Shown here piece by piece: positions 1 through 9,249 of a DNA stretch of 64,000 nucleotides. This stretch comes from Corella eumyota (Eukaryota; Chordata; Ascidiacea; Phlebobranchia; Corellidae): NCBI GenBank assembly GCA_963082875.1, contig OY720103.1:62001-126000 (forward strand), given 5' to 3'. The notes beneath the pieces are model-generated. The model worked only from the letters and a program-made list of their open reading frames with translations, was not told where the DNA came from and made no database searches. The first letter of the stretch is position 1. Every line of letters starts with the position of its first letter. Both the position numbers and the translations under genes were made by a program.

Positions 1-568
1 ACGACTGGAAGCGACATTAACTGACTTTTAATTTACCAGCAGTAGCGACATTAACTGATTTTTACCCAACGACTAGAAGCGACTTTAAGTGACTTTTAAC
101 CAACGACTGGAAGGGACATTAAGTGACTTTTAATTTACCAGCAGTAGCGACATTAACTAACTTTTAACCAACGACTAGAAGCAACATTAACTAACTTTTA
201 ACCAACGACTGGAAGCGACATTAACTGACTTTTAATTTACCAGCAGTAGCAACATTAACTAAGTTTTACCCAACGACTAGAAGCAACATTAACTAACTTT
301 TAACCAACGACTGGAAGGGACATTAAGTGACTTTTAATTTAACAGCAGTAGCGACATTAACTAACTTTTAACCAACGACTGGAAGCAACATCAACTAACT
401 TTTAACCAACGACTGGAAGCGACTTTAACTGACTTTTAATTTACCAGCAGTAGCAACATTAACTAACTTTTAACCAACGACTGGAAGCAACATTAACTAA
501 CTTTTAACCAACGACTGGAAGCGACTTTAAGTGACTTTTAATTTACCAGCAGTAGCGACATTACTAGT
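1..568. repeat. 34-36 bp minisatellite
   Basis: About 16 head-to-tail monomers share the core GCGACATTAACTGACTTTTA. Two monomer types are mixed: one starts with ACGACTGGAA, the other with TTTACCAGCAGTA. Copies differ by single substitutions such as GCGACATT, GCAACATT and GGGACATT. The array breaks off at about 568 and probably continues left of the window. It sits downstream of the adhesion GPCR gene. No open frame or transposon end is visible in it. Confidence 0.9.
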
Positions 569-827
569 TTTGGTCCAGAACCCTGTGTTAACGAACCTAC
601 GAAAGACCAGTCATAACCTTGCTAGTAGAAATTTATTTAATAAAGCAATAACTGAATGTGGCAAGCGTTATTAGACACTTTAGTCGGACAAGACCTTTAT
701 ATTATTGACATATATCAGTACGTTCACCCAACAACAAATGTACGCTATATACTTTAAAGGGGGCAATACACTTACTAAATAAAAACATTTAACAACTTTC
801 ACATTTATGCAAGTCTCGTTCGTGACT
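569..827. other. 3' flank of the receptor gene
   Basis: Short AT-rich stretch between the minisatellite and the receptor stop codon. On the minus strand it contains an AATAAA hexamer (plus positions 632-637), about 190 bp past the stop, which is a plausible poly(A) signal for the receptor. I see nothing else in it. Confidence 0.4.
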
Positions 828-3800
828 TTATGTTGGAAGGTTTTCGAGTGTCAATCTTGCGTTTCTGATTTCAATCTTTATTTCCTTCCTTATTTCCCTA
901 TCACGAACAACGCGCAGCAAAAAGATCAAGAAACCTGAAAAAATGACTTCATATTAATAAGCAACATTGACCCTTAGTTAAAATTACATTGGTCTTTACT
1001 CAAGGTGGTTAAAAGTGATTTAATTTTCTATTTACTTACCCTGGAGTGAGGTTAAAATGGCAAAAATGATCGCGAAAATTAATCCCCCACTTGCCACACA
1101 AAAACCCAGTATCCAGGTAATTCCCAAACTAACAAAGAGCGTGAAAGAAAACCAGGCATCTCTTGATGGGTTTGGCTTTGCCTTAAAAAACAAAATACCA
1201 ACTTGTGCTTAAGGATTTGATTAATATTAAAAAAAGGTTTTAAACTATTAAAATTTTACCGCAGCAATCCTGTTTAGCTTCCAGACAAACTTGTAGATAA
1301 TTGCCAGATAGAAGATCAAGTTGAAACCGATGTAAACAGCAGTGGGAATAATCACAATGTACACAACATATTCATTCTTAATCCAACATCTACAATTGAC
1401 AAAAGTGAAAAATGAAGTCTAAAGTTCACATCTTTTTTTTACATTTAATTTTACAGTATATGATAAAGGCAACCAAATATTCTGTACTTACACCAAATCC
1501 TTTCTTAAGTATGTTTCTCTGCCGATAATGGGGACCAATGTTATCAAAGCAGGTACAAACCAAGCCCAAATTATCGAATAAACAAATGTTTTGTGGGAGT
1601 CTAGTTTGTTTTTGAGGTACTTTGGCTAGAATATATTGTAACATTTTAATTTTATTATTACAAAGTTACTGTATAGTTGATTTAAAGACAAAAAGAATAA
1701 ATTTTGAACTTTGGTTCATATTTGAATAAACTTACAAAATAAATTGCAATAAACAGGACAACTGCTTCCACCACCATCCAACCAAGGCTACAAAAGAGTG
1801 AATAATAAATCAAACAAGCAATTCCCAGGCAAGATGGAACCCAGTTTTTGACGAAATCTTGCTCACTTAGAACTAAACTTATGTTCAAGAGAATCAGAGA
1901 TATGGATAGATTTATTAAAAGGAAAGTTCCACGCCTTTTGTTTTTCTTTCGAGGTGCCCTAAACAATTTTTAACATTTTATTCGATATTTGTACAAAGCG
2001 AAAAAACAACAACATATTAAATATACTTATATAACACTTACTTTAAGCAAACGTTTGCTAAAACTGCCAACAGAAGCCCAGCAATAGACAAACACGATCC
2101 AATTAAACCGATCGTTGAAAGAATTGGGTTTTCAAGTAGCTTTTCATTAGATCCCGTGTCATTGGGGTCCGAGTAATACTAGAATATTTTTACAACATGA
2201 GATCATTGGTTTAATACTCACTATTTATATACTTAAACGTCCTTAGTATGAAGCATAAACAGTAAAATACACTTACATATAGACGACACAAATATTAACA
2301 GTGCTACAAACTTACAAATAAAGTTGCAAAGTTGGTTAAATGCTGAAACGAGCATTGAATATATTCTAAAGTTTGAGAAATAATTTCTGAGTCTTCCGAT
2401 GACCATTCGTTGATGTTTTCATCCCAAAATACACATTGGGTAAGATTTTCCATGCCTGCTGTCAAGTTCTATAGAAATAAAACGAGATGAAACATTACTC
2501 TAAAGAACCAAGACAAATATTTTGTTATGTTACATATTAAAAACTGTAAATTTAACTTAAAAAAACTCATATATTACCTGGTTTAGATCAAATTTCATTA
2601 AAACAGGTTCCTTTAAACTTTGATTGCCAATCAATGTTGCAGAAAGAACAACGTGAGAGTTCAATTCTTCATTTAAACTTGGCTCAATGAACAATTTGTT
2701 GTTCAACATTGCATAAAAACTCACTCTAACATCTACAATAAAATCGAATTTATTAGTTAAAAAATACATATTTTTTGAATAAATCACAGTTATTTTATCT
2801 AAACTGTAATTGCTACGAACCAGTCAAAAGTTGAATATACGAGTTTGAACTTGAATTGCCACGAAATATTTTAACTTGGTCGCTTCTTAAACCTCTTTCA
2901 GTAATTTCTGGGTGCAGAATAACTTTAAAACCGATATGTTGTCCCTTTTTCATTTCTAAAAAATATATAAAAAATCTAATAAAAATTAAAACAAATTTAG
3001 TTACAATTTTATTTATTTTTATTTATTACTATTTAATCAAACCTTTTATATTTGGTTGATAAACAGCTAAGGCAAGGTTGCTTCCAACTTGTTCATATGT
3101 TTCCCCTTCTTTGAGTTCAACTTTTTCACCAACCTTGGTCAATGTTTCAAGAATCCTAAAAAAAAAGAGTTTACTTAATTTTCTTTTTGCAAAAACATAA
3201 AAAATATAAGTTTTTTATAAATATAAACATAGATTTACCTAGATGCGGAGTTACTTTTGGTTATTTCATCTTTAGAAACTTCCATCAAATTGCTCAACTT
3301 CAGAACAACTGCATTTGTAACCTTTAAAGAAAGTTTTAAATTACCATAAAACAAGTAAAGAATATAAAGTTAGTCTTTAAGCTAAATTCATTTTAAAAGT
3401 AAAACGGAGCAGCATGAACATTAAAAACGACCATTTTTCAAATGTTAACTAGTAAAAAAAACAAATTTCTAACGTTCTTAGATAAAGATGCAGAGACAAC
3501 AATGTTCTCTAGAATTTCAACAGCTGACGTCACATTTTCTGCTTGAAAGGTCTTGGGGTCAGATGTTAATATCTGGACAGCAGCGGAAACTTCTATTCGT
3601 TGGGATTCGTTTTCTATTATCTGGTTTTCAAGATTCTAGAATTTTAATTTATAATAATTTTAAATATTTTTACCAAAAAGTTTGTATAGGTTTGATAAAT
3701 TTTATAGCATATATACAATGCTAAGCTCTTTAAAATAGAAAGGAATAAGTTTAACTAAAAGTACTATAACTTCACCTTTAAACCAGCATCACAGGATTTA

Positions 3801-5278
3801 ATGTAAACAGGATCTTCCCACTTTCCATCTTCTCCACAAATTCTATTTCCATAAGGGATTCCCTCTTAACATAAAATTGTGTTAAGCTTTTTCACCATAC
3901 AAACACACGTTTAATGTTTACAAATCATATTTTAAACACATTTTAAATACGTAAATGAATTTATATTGTAGAGTTTATTTACCATTTGTAGTTTCCATTG
4001 GACCAGTTTGAATTGTATATGCAAGGTAACCAGCTAATGTAGAAGAAAATGTAAGAATTATATTTTGTTCTCCATTAACAAAGGTTTGGTTGGATTCTTC
4101 ACAAAAAACTGCAAATATAAAAAAACATTAGGTAATATAAATATATTAAGATTTTACTTAAAACTTTTAAAATTTATATAGTTTGGGGCTTAATAATGAA
4201 AGGAAGTAAAATTATTTATTTTTACCTTGTTTACATCCATTATTAGTTTGTATGTAGTCTGGTTTACAAAAACACAAACAAGTTTCATCATCTTGTACTT
4301 CACAAGGTTTAGTACAGCTTTCATTTCTGCATAGGTAGTCATTGTTGCAAAATTCTAAAATAAAATATTTTGTTAAAACACATTATAGTTAAAAATATAA
4401 CATCTAACAATTAACTGTTATTTAAAACACAAATAAGAACAGAAGCCAAATATATGTTACAATATTTATATTGTAGTTAAAAGTTATTCTTATTAATTTA
4501 TGCTACAAAAGTTTAAAAACTAATATTTTATGAATGGTATAATAGTAAATAAGTTACTTCTTTGGCAGATATAATTTCGCAGTTTGTCATCTGGGTCCCA
4601 ATCATCCCATACTCCTAACGACGCATATCCAATTTTGTCTGTTGCTAGGATTCCAAGATAACCTCTGTTTGAAGGATCAGGTTGACCTCTTCTCCAATTC
4701 TCATAATTATCATTAGCACCATTACCACGCTGTGGTATTGGTGTACCATCAAACCATGTCCAGTTATATGGTGAATTAAATCCACTAGCACCGAGCCAGT
4801 AACTGTTGTTTTTATGATTTCCCCATGTCCCGCTTACCCATTTCCAAAGTTGAATTACAACAACTTGTTGGGTCGAGTTGACTTTGATCATGAGCAAAGT
4901 TCCCCCTATTTCCTGGCATTTAAGTTCAGCTTTATGTTGGTAGAACTCAGGTGTGTTTTTATAGAAACTGATCTCATATCCATTGTGAATTATCACTGCA
5001 TCTGCGTTAATTGCTAAGTAAAAAATATGGCGATCAAATTGTGTTATTTAATTAACCATGGCTTTATTAAAAACAAACTATTTTTCCACAATAAAATAAC
5101 AAACGATTTATTACTTGATATTAAACCTAATGTTAATCCTATAATTAAATAAAAAAAATTAAACAAGCCCAAACCATTTTAAGTTATAACTACAATAATG
5201 CAAAAATGTCTTACCTGTACATGGTTTAAAAAAACAAATCAAAAAAAATAAACTTGGACAAATATTTTTCCAAATCAT
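828..5278 (-). CDS. Adhesion GPCR with C-type lectin, EGF, HRM, GAIN/GPS and 7TM domains
   Basis: Seventeen exons join in frame to 845 residues: 5278-5215, 5013-4558, 4354-4226, 4108-3983, 3864-3776, 3635-3474, 3321-3239, 3155-3043, 2955-2821, 2732-2578, 2468-2316, 2178-2042, 1958-1736, 1625-1492, 1389-1260, 1181-1040, 934-828. All introns are GT-AG. Exon 1 is a hydrophobic signal peptide (MIWKNICPSLFF...). Residues 22-173 are a C-type lectin domain with SYWLGAS, a QPD sugar-specificity triplet and a GVWDDWD...YICQ end. Residues 174-216 are an EGF-like module, and about 217-288 a hormone-receptor motif (NRICGEDGKWEDP). A GAIN domain follows and ends in a GPS (QCVFWDE...CSFQHLTNFATLF). Cleavage is expected between L548 and T549, leaving the tethered agonist TNFATLF. 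Seven membrane helices follow; helix 7 ends IIFAILTSLQG, typical of the family. The 35-residue tail is basic. Exons 2, 3 and 4 are phase 1-1, as in shuffled modules. QPD suggests a galactose-type ligand, which is inference. The frame is unbroken, so the gene looks functional. Confidence 0.93.
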
Positions 5279-5993
5279 TTTTTAACTGTCCTAAAGTTTT
5301 AACATAGAATTAGAAGTTAAAACACACTTAATAAAAACAAAACATTAAGTTAAAAAAGTATCACACTTAAGAGTTTATATTGCTCTTCTTCTATCTACAT
5401 TTATCAATAGTTTTTTAGTAGCAAGGATATTTATAACTTTTATACATCACTGAAATAACACAATTTAAAAAAACTTTCTTTTTGAAAATCGACTTAAAAA
5501 CTTATTCTGATACTTGATTACGATTACTTTCTAATTTACTTTTAGTTTTTAAAGTAAAATCTAATTATAATGAAACCTTTTAGTCAATGGTGAAAATTAC
5601 TTTCAGTTTGTTACAAAATATAATTAATAATAAAACCACGAGGTCTGTTCGTAAAATAAAACTAATTTCTCAAAAAGAAACTTCATCTAATTAAGGCTAT
5701 ACTTACTTTTAAAAAATAACGAAAATAAGATCCACTTAGATAAAAATGCCAAAGCTAAGTACAAACTAAAACATAAACAACAAATTGTCCTGAAAAAATA
5801 CAAATCAACTGTTATTTAAAGACAAAAAATTTTTTTGTAAATTTGATAACAAAATTTCAAATATAAAATAAAAGGTAAATATGTTTTAATAATAACAAGC
5901 TCAGTATTCAAAAAAGTTTCCACTAAATAATTTACCTCAATGTAAAAACAACATAAAAACCAACAGACAAGAATACCAAAACAAAAATATATT
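5279..5993. other. AT-rich intergenic region upstream of the receptor
   Basis: About 700 bp of AT-rich sequence between the receptor start codon and the cysteine-rich relic. It should hold the receptor promoter and 5' leader, but I see no clear TATA box, open exon or repeat. Confidence 0.4.
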
Positions 5994-6795
5994 TTAATCA
6001 AATATTAAATTTCTGGGGGGCACTGGGTTCAAGGTCGAATTAGCAGTCGGGGTTTCACCCGTGCCTAACAGACAGTAATGATCGACTGGACATGGATTCT
6101 GTGATGGGTTAGTTGTGCCCACATCTGTACACCAGGTGTCAGGGGGCTCCGTATTCTTTCTGGGACAAAAGTACCCAAATTCACAAACTCCCCAACCGTT
6201 GTTCGACCCAATCTGTTGCAAAAACTCCCCGAGTCACAATCTTGGGAGTCACTTTCGCTTGCTTTTGACCCATTGGGGCATCCCCATTAGGACAGGGTAT
6301 CGGATTTTGTATACTTCCCTCTGTATGACCAAAAAAATAAGTTTATTACTAAATATTGGGTATTCAAAAGTTAAATAATTTTTGTTTAAAATTAATAATT
6401 ACCCAAACAATAATAATTTTGTGGACATAATGGCCCCACAGCTTCCATTGCTCACAATAATGTCTAGAAGTACAAGTTTATTTTGAGCCAATGTCTGATC
6501 ATTAAATGTGCCTGGTTCACATTGATATTGGATGTCTCAGTACCAAGAAGGCAATAGTGGCCTAAAAATAACAAAGAGCGTTTAGATTTAAATAAATTGT
6601 TTAATTTTAAAATGTTACTAACTTACATTTTGGGCATTCAAACATAGGTAGTGGTATTGGCTAAACAATAATATCCTGGTTCACATGACTGGCTTCTTGG
6701 GTTGTTCTGTGTAAAACCCAGCATGGCACATCTATAATAAAACAACAATTTTATTTCTCCTGAATATATGAAAATATTTTGATATTTCTACGTTT

Positions 6796-6972
6796 GATGT
6801 AGGAAAGTTGACTTTATGGCCCAAACATCGTGTAACATGCATTACCCCAAGTCTTAAGATGGAGTTTGTACCGCCTTACTCAAGGGTGCTCAACACAGAA
6901 GCAACGGGAATCAAACCAATGACCTTATGTTGTAAGCCAAGTGTTCTTACTACTAGACCAAACCTGGTGGCC
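6796..6972 (-). mobile_element. tRNA-derived SINE
   Basis: Read on the minus strand, this starts with a tRNA-like head: a TAGTAGTAAGAACACTTGGC region, then a B box GGTTTGATTCCC. A tail resembling TTAGGTCGCGCATTCGAC follows. The same head-and-tail layout recurs near 13.6, 15.1 and 18.7 kb and inside the 3468-bp array. The middle is shorter than in the copy at 15.1 kb. It lies in an intron of the cysteine-rich relic. Confidence 0.7.
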
Positions 6973-7080
6973 AAAAAATAAAAAAAATAAAGTTAAAAAA
7001 TGAGAAAACATTCCACTTACCACCGGGCTTCACTGCCCTCAATGCAAAATGGTCCCTCAAGACAAATGTCGCCCAGACTG

Positions 7081-7156
7081 GGGTAAACACCTCCGGGTGG
7101 GGTAAACACCTCCGGGTGGGGTAAACACCGCCGGGTGGGGTAAACACCGCCGGGTG
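7081..7156. repeat. 19-bp minisatellite, four copies
   Basis: Four direct copies of GGGTAAACACCTCCGGGTG; the last two carry CCGCC in place of CCTCC. The period is not a multiple of three, so translating it cycles through three frames. This speaks against an intact coding exon here. Confidence 0.85.
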
Positions 7157-7370
7157 GAATATTACAAGTCAGGCCAGCTGGGTGAGGTATAGGCACACCA
7201 AATTTGCAGTAATAACCTTCGTCACATTCAGCTGTGGACGCTGTCGTTGCCCTAGTGTTACAATAATACCCTGGGTCGCATGGTGAGCATCCACTACTTG
7301 ATTGTAGCTCTATTTGGAGAACGTTACGATTGGACAGCCAGTCGGTTTCTGGTATTGTTACAAATAAGGA

Positions 7371-7864
7371 TTCACGTTAACTGTCCGTGACCAGACAAAA
7401 CTGATAAACACTACGTACCTCCCAAATTTACCCGTAGCTTGTACGTAACTCTCCTACGCAACGCCTTTTTCGTTGTCTGTTGTCTGCTATTTAACAACAA
7501 ACTTAGATAGGGTTGGGGTAAGGGTATATATATTTGAAGACTAAGATGATGTCTGCAAAACAACTGTCGGTGTTCAGTAAAGTCGCAAACTTAAAACAAT
7601 AGGTCTTGTCTGACGACTATTGTTTATCAACAAGCGTACTGCCTAATTTGGGACATAATCGAACTTATAACTGTTTAATTAAACTATATTACAGTTTAAT
7701 TAAATTATATGACACTAAAATGTAGTAATTTTAGCTAATGTTTATTATTTATTCGCATAGGCTACATTACGAGAGAGCTATCTCGTTAATATTACGTAAC
7801 TCCTAAATTCACGGGTTTTAAGAAAGAGACTTTTTTTTGTTGAGTTACGGACAGTTAACGTGAA
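7371..7864. mobile_element. MITE-like element with terminal inverted repeats
   Basis: TTCACGTTAACTGTCCGT at 7371-7388 recurs exactly, inverted, at 7847-7864. Weaker inverted similarity continues inward for about 12 bp. The 494-bp interior has no transposase-like frame and contains poly-AT and TACGTAACT motifs. I could not define a target-site duplication, so the true ends may lie a little further out. A non-autonomous DNA transposon is the best reading. Confidence 0.5.
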
Positions 7865-7890
7865 CCGAGTTTTTTATTAGACAATAATAC

Positions 7891-8048
7891 AAGGGGATTA
7901 ACCTTGCGGATTTCCCATAATATGTTTATCATAATGTAAATTAATTATTTGATATTAAATAACCACAAATTATACTAACATACACTCAGGGGGGCCAATG
8001 TACCCCCAGTGAGCACCTATAACTTCTAAAAGTGGGTACAGAAAGCCT
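7891..8048 (+). repeat. Interspersed repeat, copy 1
   Basis: Closely matches 22737-22907 in the same orientation. Both run from AAGGGGATT...ACCTTG to GTGGGTACAGAAAGCCT, with only a few substitutions after the first 50 bp. A GGGGG/CCCCC hairpin (GGGGGGCCAATGTACCCCC) lies in the middle. There is no coding potential, so it is probably a short non-autonomous element. The family was not identified. Confidence 0.7.
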
Positions 8049-8617
8049 GATAAAAACCAAACGAGTTTATATAGCAATTCCTGTTTAAAAGTTAATTTAA
8101 CGGAAGCACAATTTAACGAAAGTTAACAGGTCCGATAACGATTTTTGAAGTTAACTTAAAAGTTAAATTTCATCAAAAAATTTAACTTCGTTAATTACCG
8201 ATTAACGGTTTAGTGCCCACCTTTGCTTTTAACTAACGACTTGAAGTATGTTTAAAACTGCTTAAAATAACAAAAATTAAAGATTTATCGCTGGCAGGTG
8301 GTCTCTAGTCGTATTTAAAAATGTTTTACTAAACTATATTTCAAATAAAGTGATAGCGTCACAAAAAGTTTGTGCCACAAAGAATTATTATTTAAAAATT
8401 TGTCATAAAGGTGTTAATTGTTACGTAATATTACAAGAAATAAGGTTGAAATATTCTTTAAAAATCAAAATTGCAACAAAATTTAGCACAGAGTTCAATA
8501 TTACTAGAAATTCAGAAATTATTAAAGTTTAAGCAGAAAAGCAAACGTAAGTTCATTTCTCATTCTAATTACAATCAAGTTAAAGATCTAATTTTAACTT
8601 TTCATGGTGGTAGGATT
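8049..8617. other. AT-rich intergenic and leader region
   Basis: Sequence rich in GTTAAC and TTTAAC words (8090-8215) ends at GTGCCCACCT. A similar AT-rich block ending in the same word lies at 19455-19610, so both may be relics of one repeat. The last 200 bp may hold the promoter and 5' leader of the plus-strand gene. No clear core promoter was seen. Confidence 0.35.
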
Positions 8618-9246
8618 ATGAGTTCAACCGAGACTGGAATCACAGAAGCTGCGACGATCGCTCCAAATGTAGGGGTAAGAGAACTTTTGTATCCTTCAAC
8701 GCAGACTTAAACTTAAGTTGATTTTGCAGATGAGCGAGGAAGATCGGAAGTTGTACGCAGCAAAAGTTTTATTCGACAACGTGGGCGACGACCCAGAGTT
8801 AGCCCTCCAATTCCTTCTCACATTTCTGGTCCTGTACACTTTAATTTATGCGGTCGCAGTCGGGTTTATTGTTGCTAAAGCTGATTGGAAATTCCCGCTC
8901 CAATATACCAAACGAGGCCAAATAAAAGAGGTAAAAATTAACATTTTTACACGGGGCTAGAGTTATAAAAACAGGGCTCTTGATTCATTTCTGGGTCGTT
9001 GAACAATTAAAAATAAACCCCCAGAATCGAACAAGATTTACAAGCTTAAAACAATAATTAAAACATTGGGAAATAAATTCATAAAAACTTGTGAGCGATT
9101 TATTAGCAAGATTTATCGCCGTTTTATCGCTCTTATCATGAAAATCATAAAAACAAACAGTTTAATTCATTTAAAGAAATAAAGTAACAACTTCTCCTCT
9201 ATTTCCACAGGAACAAGGAACCGAACCAGCTCCCAACAAAATTTAA
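8618..9246 (+). CDS. Small single-pass membrane protein, 97 residues, unknown family
   Basis: Three exons, 8618-8674, 8730-8930 and 9211-9246, join in phase 0 through good GT-AG introns (GTAAGA, GTAAAA; acceptors TTTTGCAG, TTTCCACAG). The product begins MSSTETGITEAA. An acidic stretch follows (FDNVGDDPELA), then one strong membrane helix at about residues 46-69 (LQFLLTFLVLYTLIYAVAVG), then a short charged tail ending EPAPNKI. Exon 2 itself begins with ATG, so a shorter form starting MSEEDRKLYA could be made from an alternative leader. There is no signal peptide, so type I or type III topology is unclear. I do not recognise the family. The AATAAA signal sits 5 bp past the stop. The gene converges tail-to-tail on the minus-strand gene that ends at 9250. 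Confidence 0.7.
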
Positions 9247-9249
9247 ACA

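Larger units (their letters stand above)
5996..7330 (-). pseudogene. Cysteine-rich (GCC2/GCC3, ephrin-receptor-like) gene relic
   Basis: The minus strand holds several short segments with the spacing CxPGxYC, a pattern of extracellular ephrin-receptor-like (GCC2/GCC3) repeats. In order they are about 7310-7160 (CSPCDPGYYCN, AECDEGYYCKFG), 6735-6640 (SCEPGYYCLAN), 6565-6400 (GHYCLLGTE, then CEPGTFNDQT in another frame) and 6320-5996 (CEFGYFCPRKN, NPCPVDHYCLLGTGETP). The segments are split by AT-rich introns but do not join in one frame. At least one frameshift lies near 6515, and a 19-bp repeat, not a multiple of three, sits inside the first segment. No signal peptide, membrane helix or start was found. 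It is most simply a decayed gene or a poorly assembled one. It may once have been the ectodomain of a second receptor like its neighbour; that is speculation. Confidence 0.55.

Noticed and set aside
1-568. CRISPR-like array
   Set aside because: Monomers are contiguous with no unique spacers, and the window is clearly eukaryotic.
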